Made by a program: the position numbers and the translations under genes. Shown piece by piece: positions 1 to 6,954 of a DNA stretch of 38,118 nt (position 1 is its first letter; the number at the start of each line of letters is the position of its first letter). This stretch comes from Bdellovibrionales bacterium (GTDB lineage Bacteria; Myxococcota; XYA12-FULL-58-9; SYDY01), in assembly GCA_005801425.1 (NCBI GenBank), contig SYDY01000050.1, forward strand, positions 1 to 38,118. Reading direction: 5' to 3'. The notes beneath the pieces are model-generated. The model worked only from the letters and a program-made list of their open reading frames with translations. It searched no databases and was not told where the DNA came from.

Positions 1-20
1 ATCCCCGCGAAAGCGGGGAT
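1..20. repeat. Perfect hairpin ATCCCCGCGAAAGCGGGGAT
   Basis: The first 20 bases form a perfect palindrome with 8-bp arms around a GAAA loop. The same core, CCCCGCGAAAGCGGGG, occurs in reverse orientation at 23513-23530, so this is probably a dispersed palindromic repeat. It lies 45 bp past the stop of the minus-strand TPR gene and could stop transcription there, but no T-run follows on that strand. It may continue beyond the window edge. Confidence 0.6.
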
Positions 21-64
21 CCAGAATAGATTAAAACAATATATCAACAGAAACCGCGTCCATT

Positions 65-1012
65 TCATGGAACAGAGCGTAAGCGTGCAAGCAAGCGTTT
101 CGCAAGCGCATGGGTCGGCTCAATTTTTAAAATCTCTTCAAGCTGCACGATGGCCGAAGGTATGTCTTTTTGCGATTCGAGCCACTGACTGTATACATAC
201 CGCGCATAGATAAATTGCGCATCGGAACGCAAAGCCGCTTCATAGGCCAAACGAACCTTTTGAGGTTCCACATGCCCATGGGCATAAACACCCGCACGCA
301 ATACTTCACGCCAAGGAAGCAACAGACCCACACCCGGCATATCAGGTCCCCACGATGCATCGGCGTGCTCAAGCGCGTTCTTCGCCGCTACAAAAGATTC
401 GGGATCACGCACATACGCAAGCCCTGACACCAGCGATACAACCGATTCATGTGCGTTCATCCGCACTGCCGCTTGAAGATCAGCATTCCCTTGGGAGATC
501 AAACGACCACTTTCCTCAGCAATATCGGTGGGCACCACAGTATCATCGCGCATACCCAAGGAACGATACGCATCGCCACGTATGATCCATACCCATCCCA
601 ACAAACCTTTGGCGGCTGCAAATGACCCATCGATGCCAAGTGCGCCCATGAGAAGTTGCGTTGCTGTATCATGGGCTTCGGTTGTATCGGCGCGCAAAGT
701 GCGCAATGCCTCTTCATACTTCATCACGGCATCTGGGTGGGGCGCCACACGGTATCCCACCACGGGCGCAAGCCATTGATCAAATGCACTCGGAAAAAAA
801 TGATAGAGTCCAAAACCTGTCGAGATCGGCAACAATGGCAAACCAAGCCCCATCACCCAATGCGAATATTTGCGACGACGGATGGTGTGAAAATCGGTCC
901 GAACTTCCGCACAATCGACCGGCTTGCTCTCGCCCAATTCAGAACTAAGAACGAGCCAATTCTCATCGTTGTTTTCATGGCTCATAGGCGGCGTGTCTGT
1001 GGGATCGGCCAT
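65..1012 (-). CDS. Membrane-anchored TPR-like protein, function unknown
   Basis: A 315-residue protein with a polar N-terminus, basic residues at 45-50 (RRRKYS) and one hydrophobic segment at about 52-70, then a long helical region. The C-terminus (about 245-315) reads like tetratricopeptide repeats: paired helices with a spacing such as ALRSDAQFIYARYVYSQWLE followed by AIVQLEEILKIEPTHALAKR. This suggests an inner-membrane protein with a periplasmic TPR domain that binds other proteins. It is the last gene of the minus-strand run starting at 5241, with 9 bp separating it from the tlyA stop. A second in-frame ATG at 985 is an alternative start. No specific family was recognised. Confidence 0.75.
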   Translation of the reverse strand: MADPTDTPPMSHENNDENWLVLSSELGESKPVDCAEVRTDFHTIRRRKYSHWVMGLGLPLLPISTGFGLYHFFPSAFDQWLAPVVGYRVAPHPDAVMKYEEALRTLRADTTEAHDTATQLLMGALGIDGSFAAAKGLLGWVWIIRGDAYRSLGMRDDTVVPTDIAEESGRLISQGNADLQAAVRMNAHESVVSLVSGLAYVRDPESFVAAKNALEHADASWGPDMPGVGLLLPWREVLRAGVYAHGHVEPQKVRLAYEAALRSDAQFIYARYVYSQWLESQKDIPSAIVQLEEILKIEPTHALAKRLLARLRSVP

Positions 1013-1021
1013 TGCATTATT

Positions 1022-1798
1022 TTAAATCAAATTCAAAGAACTCAACTCTTTTTCGCGTCGCCCCAACAACAAAAACTCTTGATTCCCTTTGCTTCCGATA
1101 ACCGGCGAAGGGATCACGCCTATCACCTCGATATTGCTGGCAGCGCAGAAGCCTTTGACACGCAATGTCGCACCATCACGAGCTGCTTCATCACGCACAA
1201 TACCGCCTTTGCCAACCTGTTTTGCCCCGACTTCAAATTGCGGCTTTATCAGAAGTCCAACATAAGCATCGTCTTTTAAAAATCGGATCGCTGAAGGCAG
1301 CACAAGTCCGAGGGAAATAAATGACACATCCACCACCAGCCAATCGGCAGGCTCCGGAAGCGCATCTTCCGCAAGAGTTCGGATATTTTCGCGTTCGATC
1401 ACCACCACCCGTGGATCAGCACGCAAACGCCAATGCAGCTGGCCATAACCCACGTCAACACCGTACACACGTGCAGCCCCCGCCTGAAGCAAACAATCGG
1501 TAAATCCACCTGTGGATTGTCCAACATCAAGACACACCGCATCTTGAGGTGTGACACCAAAATGATCGAATATCGCTTGCAACTTTCCACCCGCACGCGA
1601 CACAAAACGCGGCGGTTCACCCCGTAAATAAAGCACCGCATCATCAGGCAGTTGATCACCCGGCTTTTGAACGACAGCACCTTGCGCAAGCAAAATCTGT
1701 CCAGCCATGATCAATGCCTGCGCACGCGTTCGCGTTTCTGCAAGGCCTTGCTCGACCACCAAGAGATCTGCGCGGATTTTTTTAGGACGCGTTAGCAC
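1022..1798 (-). CDS. tlyA: TlyA family rRNA 2'-O-methyltransferase / S4-FtsJ protein
   Basis: At 258 residues this is normal for TlyA. The N-terminal S4 RNA-binding domain (about 6-65) begins RADLLVVEQGLAETRTRAQ and is followed by the linker FVSRAGGKL (65-73). An FtsJ-like SAM methyltransferase domain follows, with LDVGQSTGGFT at 90-100, where most relatives have LDVGASTGGFT; VDVGYGQLHWRLR and WLVVDVSFISL are further family motifs. Family members methylate cytidines of 16S and/or 23S rRNA, and some have been called haemolysins. The gene is in line with xseA and xseB, a frequent arrangement, but a 111-bp gap containing two palindromic repeats separates it from xseB. The substrate here is inferred from the family. 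Confidence 0.93.
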   Translation of the reverse strand: MLTRPKKIRADLLVVEQGLAETRTRAQALIMAGQILLAQGAVVQKPGDQLPDDAVLYLRGEPPRFVSRAGGKLQAIFDHFGVTPQDAVCLDVGQSTGGFTDCLLQAGAARVYGVDVGYGQLHWRLRADPRVVVIERENIRTLAEDALPEPADWLVVDVSFISLGLVLPSAIRFLKDDAYVGLLIKPQFEVGAKQVGKGGIVRDEAARDGATLRVKGFCAASNIEVIGVIPSPVIGSKGNQEFLLLGRREKELSSLNLI

Positions 1799-1820
1799 AT
1801 CAATTCTCGCTATTCATGGG

Positions 1821-1892
1821 TAGGGGCGGTTCGTGAACCGCCCTTTCGACGTTTGAGATATGCTTGAAGGGCGGTTCGCGAACCGACCCTAC
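1821..1892. repeat. Pair of GGCGGTTC..GAACCGCC palindromes in inverted orientation
   Basis: Two copies of the window's main palindromic repeat face each other in the xseB-tlyA gap. The left copy (from 1821) starts TAGGGGCGGTTCGTGAACCG; the right copy (to about 1892) ends AACCGACCCTA and is the reverse complement with two differences. About 22 bp separate them, so the unit looks like a miniature element of about 70 bp with 25-bp terminal inverted repeats, each of which is itself a hairpin. RNA from either strand would fold strongly, which could attenuate or stabilise the xseAB-tlyA transcript. No target-site duplication is evident. Confidence 0.7.
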
Positions 1893-1909
1893 GAGACCAT
1901 GAAGAGCAT

Positions 1910-2137
1910 TTAAGAGCCCATCGGAGCAAGAGGCTCGGTATCGCCATTTTGTAGAAGCACTTCAAGTTTCTTTTCCGCAAGATCTAGACGTGACGTTCCT
2001 TGTTTGCTTAAATTCATGCCTTCTTCAAACAAGGCAAGTGATGCTTCAAGGCCCATTTCACCGCGTTCAAGGGTTCCTGCAATCTCTTCGATGCGTTTGA
2101 GTAAAGATTCAAATGATGGATCTGCGGCATTGCTCAT
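1910..2137 (-). CDS. xseB: Exodeoxyribonuclease VII small subunit
   Basis: A 75-residue protein matching XseB in size and pattern: SFESLLKRIEEIAGTLERGEMGLEASLALFEEGMNL, a helical hairpin with the typical LE.GE..LE.SL..FE.G motif. Exonuclease VII degrades single-stranded DNA from both ends; several small subunits assemble on each XseA. The gene starts 9 bp after the xseA stop, so the two are co-transcribed, as usual. Confidence 0.93.
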   Translation of the reverse strand: MSNAADPSFESLLKRIEEIAGTLERGEMGLEASLALFEEGMNLSKQGTSRLDLAEKKLEVLLQNGDTEPLAPMGS

Positions 2138-2146
2138 GATGACAAA

Positions 2147-3523
2147 TTAAGCCCGAGGGGGCGAGGCGTCAACCCGCAGCGCGATATCACCATCCCGCAC
2201 ACGCCCTGTAAGTGTTTGCTGCACATGCACCTCAGCAGGCGAACGAATGGCATGACCTTCGGCATCCAACAAAATAGCATAGCCCCGATCAAGCACCGAA
2301 AGTGGTGAGAGCGATTGCAGTCGCGCGATGTCTTGTTTCAATAACGAGCGCATGTACTTTAAACGTGCACGTTCGGCTGAGATCATACGCAATGTGCATG
2401 ACTCAAATCGATGACGAATGGCTGCAACACGGGTTTTGGGATGACAACCTGCCAATCGCGCATCAAGCGTTTGCAATCGCTTGCGATGCACGGCCCATAG
2501 CCTGGCAAGAAGCATCGACATTCTTTCGGTGGCATACGTCAATCGCTGCTGCATATCTTTCATACGCCTATGGATCACCTGCAAACGATTGGCTTGCATC
2601 ACGAGATGTCGTCTTTCATCGGAGCACAAGCGACGAAGTCCGCGGGCTGCACGCAACATCGCCGATTGGCAAAGCGATTTGAGATCGGCCATCACGGGAA
2701 ACACGAGTTCGGCAGCAGCCGAAGGTGTTGGTGCACGCACATCGGCCACAAAATCAGCGATGGTAAAATCGGTTTCGTGCCCTACGGCGCTCACCACGGG
2801 GATAGGCGATGCAGCAATGGCGCGAGCTACGCGTTCGTCATTGAACCCGCAGAGATCTTCAAAGGAGCCACCACCGCGCGCAACGATTAAAACAGAAAGA
2901 CCGCGCGATACAGCTTCAGCACTTGCGCGTTCGATGGCTTCTGCAATGCTTGGTGCCGAACCAACACCCTGGACGCTTGCAGGAAAAACCAAAATATCCG
3001 CCGCCGGGAAACGACGCAGCGCTACATGACAAATATCGCGGATCACCGCCCCCGTGGGACTTGTGATCACGCCCACCCGTTTGGGAAGCAATGGCAAAAC
3101 ACGTTTGCGATCTGCAGCAAACAAACCTTCGGCTTCCAGTTTGTTTTTTAATTGCTCGAAGGCGATCTGGAGTGCACCTTGGCCTTGCGGTTCGATGAAA
3201 TCGGCCATCAGCTGATAGCGACCGTAGGGACTATAAATCGTCAAGCGCCCGCGAACCAGCACTTGCATGCCATCTTTGAGAACAAACCGAAGTACAGAGG
3301 CCTCACGTTTAAATAGCACCGTGGACAACTGAGAATCTGCATCGCGCAATGTCATGTACCAATGACCCGATACACATTTCACATTGGCAAGTTCGCCGGC
3401 CACTGTGAGCACACCCAGTTGTCCTTCAAGTAAACTGCGTGCACGTTGATTGGCCTGTGTCACAGACAAAGGATCTGTCGACAACGATCGCATTTCGCGA
3501 AGACCTGGGAATGCTTGGGCCAT
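2147..3523 (-). CDS. xseA: Exodeoxyribonuclease VII large subunit
   Basis: A 458-residue protein with XseA architecture. An N-terminal OB-fold (about 15-115; LSVTQANQRARSLLEG, GELANVKCVSGHWYMTLRD) is followed by the catalytic domain with PKRVGVITSPTGAVIRDI (147-163), ARGGGSFEDLCGFNDE (215-230) and VGHETDFTIADFVADVRAPTP (247-267). A long basic coiled-coil region and a C-terminal segment with SPLSVLDRGYAIL complete the protein. It is the catalytic subunit of the single-strand exonuclease used in DNA repair. It starts 8 bp after the FHA/TPR gene stop and is followed by xseB. An in-frame ATG ten codons later (3493) is an alternative start. Confidence 0.95.
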   Translation of the reverse strand: MAQAFPGLREMRSLSTDPLSVTQANQRARSLLEGQLGVLTVAGELANVKCVSGHWYMTLRDADSQLSTVLFKREASVLRFVLKDGMQVLVRGRLTIYSPYGRYQLMADFIEPQGQGALQIAFEQLKNKLEAEGLFAADRKRVLPLLPKRVGVITSPTGAVIRDICHVALRRFPAADILVFPASVQGVGSAPSIAEAIERASAEAVSRGLSVLIVARGGGSFEDLCGFNDERVARAIAASPIPVVSAVGHETDFTIADFVADVRAPTPSAAAELVFPVMADLKSLCQSAMLRAARGLRRLCSDERRHLVMQANRLQVIHRRMKDMQQRLTYATERMSMLLARLWAVHRKRLQTLDARLAGCHPKTRVAAIRHRFESCTLRMISAERARLKYMRSLLKQDIARLQSLSPLSVLDRGYAILLDAEGHAIRSPAEVHVQQTLTGRVRDGDIALRVDASPPRA

Positions 3524-3531
3524 AGACCGGT

Positions 3532-5241
3532 TTAAGGCGTCTTCTCGTAAGATTGCAAGATCCGACGTACCTGTTCGGCATCCTTCGCATCAGGATCTAC
3601 CTTTAAATACAGACGGTAGTAACGTGCTGCCTTGGGCATGTTATTTTGCCGACTGTAGGCAACGCCCATGGCACGATAACAGAGGCCAAAAGCGCTATCT
3701 TGTTGGATACAGCGGTTAAAATAATCGATGGCCTCATCCACCTGCCCTGTCTTAAATGCGTTGTATCCTGCCGTGTAAGCATCCCTGGCCGATCCTGTTT
3801 CCGTTGCCGCAGGTTTCGTTGGCGCAGGTGCTGCCGCAGGCACGGGCGGTTCACGAACCGCCCCTACAGGTTTCTCAGAGCGCACGGGCGGTTCACGAAC
3901 TGTCACAGATTTTTTCTCAGAGCGCACGGGCGGTTCACGAACCGCCCCTACAGGCGCACGCGCAGGGGCAGGCGCCACAACAGCACGATCGGCTTTACGT
4001 CCTTTTTCAACGGCTTCGCGCAATTCCCACATGACAGGCCTATCAACATTCATGCGTACCAAATGATCCACCGTTTGGATCACATCATCGTATTCACGGC
4101 GTTCAAGCGATTGTTTCGCAGAAGCCAACATCGCATCGATTTTGGTATTGTTGATGCGATCAACAAATCCCGGCAATTTGTCAGCAAAAGGACCATCCGA
4201 TTTCACGGTTGCCAACAATTCTTCGGCGAGTTTCCAGTCGCTTGCAGCAAGAGCATGGTCCACACGCTGCAATGCCTGCGCTTGCAATTCGAGAGCAACA
4301 GCATCGCGCTGCTTTTGCAACGTGTCTGCATCGTTTGGCACCACCACAGGAACGGCCACTTCCGATGTTGCTTCATCCACAGACGAACGAGAAACAGCCC
4401 ACAACGCCACAATGCCCACAACCAGCAGTGCTGCAGCCCCACCAATGATCCATATGCGTTTTGAGATAACACCCGGTACCGCAGTAAATTCGTCGGTCTC
4501 GTCGTTTTTACCTGCTGCAACAAAACGCAATTCAAGATGCCCAAGGGTAATCAAATCCCCCTGCCGCAATTCCACTTCTTTGTAACGTTCGCCATTGATC
4601 AATGTCCCATTGGCGCTGCCTAAATCCGTCAAGCGGCACTTACCATCGGCACCACGGGTTATTTTAATATGCGTACGGGAGACAGAACGATGATCCAATT
4701 GAATATCGTTCTCTGCTGTGCGACCCACAGTCGCTTCGTTAATCGTGATTGGGTATTCGTTACCGCGCAGCGATGTGTTGATGGCCACAAGCCGTGCTGG
4801 CTGCTCATTCACAGGCTGACTCTCCACGGGTGGTTGCAAATCGCTCATCCGTACAATTGAAGTGGCCTCATGGAGATCATCAACTGGCACAGAATTTGCC
4901 GACTTGCGCGAAGGTGCAGGCTCCCGCTGAGCCATGCCAAGTCCTTCCAACTCCAACCGAAAATCACCAATGGCAAGTACATCACCACTGGCCATCACAT
5001 GACGGTCCTGAATGCGCGCACCATTCACCCAAACGCCATTATCAGACTTTAAATCTTCAACGGTCACCCCATTGGCACTGGTGAGGAGGCGCGCATGAAC
5101 ACGCGAAACGTTCCGTTGTTTTAAACGAACTGTATTTTGCGCATTGCGACCGATGCTGGTTTCACCCATTTCAAGCGGGATCACGTTGCGCCGCCCCTCG
5201 TCATCGATCACCACAAGCTTAAGATTGGCAGCAGATTTCAC
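3532..5241 (-). CDS. Double-FHA, single-TM, TPR protein
   Basis: A 569-residue bitopic protein. FHA domain 1 (about 25-98) shows SIGRNAQN, NVSRVHARL and DNGVWVNGARI; FHA domain 2 (about 167-240) shows TVGRTAEND, SVSRTHIKI and SANGTLINGERY. Both retain the Gly-Arg, Ser-Arg-x-His and Asn-Gly positions that bind phosphothreonine. One transmembrane segment (263-283), a helical region (310-420), a proline-rich linker and a TPR-like domain (485-560) follow. The topology implies cytoplasmic FHA domains and a periplasmic TPR domain, so the protein may link phosphorylation to an envelope complex. The linker at 432-467 contains three REPPV units encoded by the palindromic repeat. Translation starts at GTG with a GGAG box 8 bases upstream. 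It is the first gene of the run leading into xseA. The partner kinase is not in this window. Confidence 0.88.
   Translation of the reverse strand: MKSAANLKLVVIDDEGRRNVIPLEMGETSIGRNAQNTVRLKQRNVSRVHARLLTSANGVTVEDLKSDNGVWVNGARIQDRHVMASGDVLAIGDFRLELEGLGMAQREPAPSRKSANSVPVDDLHEATSIVRMSDLQPPVESQPVNEQPARLVAINTSLRGNEYPITINEATVGRTAENDIQLDHRSVSRTHIKITRGADGKCRLTDLGSANGTLINGERYKEVELRQGDLITLGHLELRFVAAGKNDETDEFTAVPGVISKRIWIIGGAAALLVVGIVALWAVSRSSVDEATSEVAVPVVVPNDADTLQKQRDAVALELQAQALQRVDHALAASDWKLAEELLATVKSDGPFADKLPGFVDRINNTKIDAMLASAKQSLERREYDDVIQTVDHLVRMNVDRPVMWELREAVEKGRKADRAVVAPAPARAPVGAVREPPVRSEKKSVTVREPPVRSEKPVGAVREPPVPAAAPAPTKPAATETGSARDAYTAGYNAFKTGQVDEAIDYFNRCIQQDSAFGLCYRAMGVAYSRQNNMPKAARYYRLYLKVDPDAKDAEQVRRILQSYEKTP
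3844..3950. repeat. Three in-frame palindromic repeats at exact 42-bp spacing
   Basis: Three copies of the GGGCGGTTCaCGAACCGCCC palindrome begin at 3844, 3886 and 3928, exactly 42 bp apart, inside the FHA/TPR gene. The first and third are intact and end in CCCCTA; the middle one keeps only its left arm (GGGCGGTTCACGAACtgtca). Because 42 is a multiple of three, the frame is kept and each copy is read on the minus strand as (A/T)VREPPV, flanked by RSEK. The array looks like one insertion followed by tandem duplication of a 14-codon unit. Confidence 0.85.
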
Positions 5242-5420
5242 GAACGTTCTCCGTTCAGCCGAAGATCATCACCCTGTATGCCATGATACGCCATTACGCT
5301 ATTTTATGCGACCTCTAGAGCTCTTTAAACATTCATTGATTGCTTTTGAAGGTCTATGGCATCAAGAGCACATCCTAACATTTGCGACAAACTCCAAGCT
5401 CGGTTAACCAAGATCCCTGG

Positions 5421-6578
5421 ATGACACCAACACACACTGACCTCGAAGAGCTAACTCATGAAGATCTGGCGTTTTTGGATGAAAATCGCTTTGATCACAA
5501 GATCTTCAAGCAACTTCGCGAAGAACTTATTCAAGGGCAACGCCACGCTGGCTCCAACCTGGTAACAAGCCTTTTGCATGCACCGCGCGCTGACGATCTC
5601 ACGCCGTGGCCCACCAGCAACCGCCTCGCAAGGGTGCTCGCAGCAGGACACGATCAATGCAACAGCGGCAACATCGGCATTGTCATCCTCAACGGCGGCA
5701 TGGCGACACGTTTTGGGCATGTGGTTAAAGGTGCTATAGAAATCGCCCCAGGACTCAGCCTGATTGGCCTACGCCTCGCGCTTACAGCCCAAGCCTCCCC
5801 CAACATCCCCATCTTTGTCATGAATTCCTTTGCAACAGCAAAAGCCACACAAGAGCACCTCGAAGCCAACCATTACTTCGGGGTCGATCCAAATCAAGTG
5901 CATTTGCTTACGCAAAGTATTTCCCTGCGACTTGATCCCTCCGGAAATATTTTTCGTACCCCCGACGGGCGCATTTCACCCTATGCACCGGGTCACGGGG
6001 ATGTCTTTGAAACGCTGGCCCATGCACCTGCGTTTCGTGAATTTGTGGCCAAGGGCGGGAAATCCATCATGATTAGCAATGTTGATAATCCTGTGGCCAC
6101 ACTCAATCCCGCAGTGATCGGCATGCATCTCAATCAAGGGCATGCTGTGACCGTGGAGGTGACCGATCGCAGAGCAGGCGAGACAGGGGGAAGCCCTGCG
6201 TGGCTCGATGGACGACTTTGCGTCGTTGAAGGTTTTCGCTTTCCACCCACCTTTGATCAAACACAATTTTCGGTATTCAATACCAACACGATTACGATTG
6301 ACGTCGGTGCAGTACGCGCACAACCACTTAATTGGTACTATGTAGAGAAAAAAGTCGATGGCCACACCGTGATTCAATTTGAACGATTGATGGGTGAGAT
6401 CACGTCGTTTGTTTCATCGGCTTATCTGCGCGTACCAAGATCAGGTTCTCAAAACCGATTTCTTCCGATAAAAACACCGGAAGATCTTCCGGAAGCACGA
6501 ACCGTTGTTGCGGAATTCATAGAAGGCAGGAGATTGGGATGGGCATCACGTGGCTTAGCATCACATTCAGCAGCTTGA
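5421..6578 (+). CDS. UDPGP-type UTP--sugar-1-phosphate uridylyltransferase
   Basis: A 385-residue member of the UDPGP (eukaryote-like UTP-glucose-1-phosphate uridylyltransferase) family. The nucleotide-binding loop is LNGGMATRFG (90-99), where relatives often have LxGGLGTRLG. PYAPGHGDVFETL (187-199) and SNVDNP (219-224) match the substrate-binding strands of the fold. The enzyme would make a UDP-sugar for envelope or storage polysaccharides; which sugar cannot be read from the sequence. The ATG at 5421 was chosen over a TTG at 5382 because the conserved region lies well downstream of both and no ribosome site is visible for the TTG. Its last 40 bases overlap the next gene. Confidence 0.85.
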   Translation: MTPTHTDLEELTHEDLAFLDENRFDHKIFKQLREELIQGQRHAGSNLVTSLLHAPRADDLTPWPTSNRLARVLAAGHDQCNSGNIGIVILNGGMATRFGHVVKGAIEIAPGLSLIGLRLALTAQASPNIPIFVMNSFATAKATQEHLEANHYFGVDPNQVHLLTQSISLRLDPSGNIFRTPDGRISPYAPGHGDVFETLAHAPAFREFVAKGGKSIMISNVDNPVATLNPAVIGMHLNQGHAVTVEVTDRRAGETGGSPAWLDGRLCVVEGFRFPPTFDQTQFSVFNTNTITIDVGAVRAQPLNWYYVEKKVDGHTVIQFERLMGEITSFVSSAYLRVPRSGSQNRFLPIKTPEDLPEARTVVAEFIEGRRLGWASRGLASHSAA

Positions 6579-6934
6579 TGTTTGCATCAAGTGTCAACAC
6601 TGAAAACTACATTTTAAGTGCCGAATGTCCGCTTTATGAGCAATCGTGTGATTTCACCGTCACGCTTGAGGCAAAAAAAAATTGGCGCATCAAAAAACAA
6701 ACACCACTCAAAATAGAACTTAAATTGCCCAAAGATGCCATTGCTACGCAAACAACGTTTAGCCAAACAGATCTCGTTCTTGAAAATGACAAACGTGGAA
6801 AATTGCGTTCGAAAATAACATTGGGGTCGTCGAAATTAGATCCCATCAGCATGACGGCATCATTTTATCTGTGCACTGCACAAATATGTCAGCGTTTTCA
6901 AAAGACGTTAAAAATCAAAACAAATAAAATGTAG
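6539..6934 (+). CDS. Small exported protein, possibly DsbD-N-like
   Basis: A 131-residue protein with a hydrophobic, signal-like N-terminus (GITWLSITFSSLMFASS) and a beta-rich body with four cysteines (AECPLYEQSC and LCTAQIC). It overlaps the end of the UDPGP gene by 40 bases and has a good ribosome site (AGGAG, 7 bases before ATG), so it is translationally linked. The layout of a small beta domain ending in YLCTAQICQ is faintly like the N-terminal domain of DsbD proteins, but I am not confident of this. Codon use is more A/T-rich than its neighbours. Its stop codon TAG is the first triplet of a palindromic repeat. Confidence 0.7.
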   Translation: MGITWLSITFSSLMFASSVNTENYILSAECPLYEQSCDFTVTLEAKKNWRIKKQTPLKIELKLPKDAIATQTTFSQTDLVLENDKRGKLRSKITLGSSKLDPISMTASFYLCTAQICQRFQKTLKIKTNKM

Positions 6935-6954
6935 GGGTGGTTCGCGAACCGCCA
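6932..6954. repeat. Palindromic repeat filling a convergent gene junction
   Basis: One copy of the dispersed palindrome, TAGGGGTGGTTCGCGAACCG followed by CCA, fills the gap between two convergent genes. Its first three bases are the stop codon of the exported-protein gene, and the activator gene's stop complement (tca) begins at 6955, right after it. The hairpin may work as a bidirectional transcription stop, though it lacks a T-run. Confidence 0.75.

Noticed and set aside
1-20. Rho-independent terminator for the TPR gene
   Set aside because: Hairpin present but no T-run on the minus strand, and the same core recurs at 23513 in a leader, so it is better called a dispersed repeat.
656-1279. 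207-codon plus-strand open frame
   Set aside because: It lies antisense to tlyA and the first TPR gene, both of which have clear protein character; the frame is basic and His/Cys-rich with no family motif.
3844-3950. CRISPR array
   Set aside because: Three regularly spaced palindromes, but the 42-bp units are read in frame, the spacers are near-identical, and no cas gene is present.
3646-4464. 272-codon plus-strand open frame
   Set aside because: Antisense to the FHA/TPR gene; arginine- and histidine-rich shadow translation.
5382-5420. Upstream TTG start for the UDPGP gene
   Set aside because: TTG without a ribosome site; the ATG at 5421 gives a normal-length protein.
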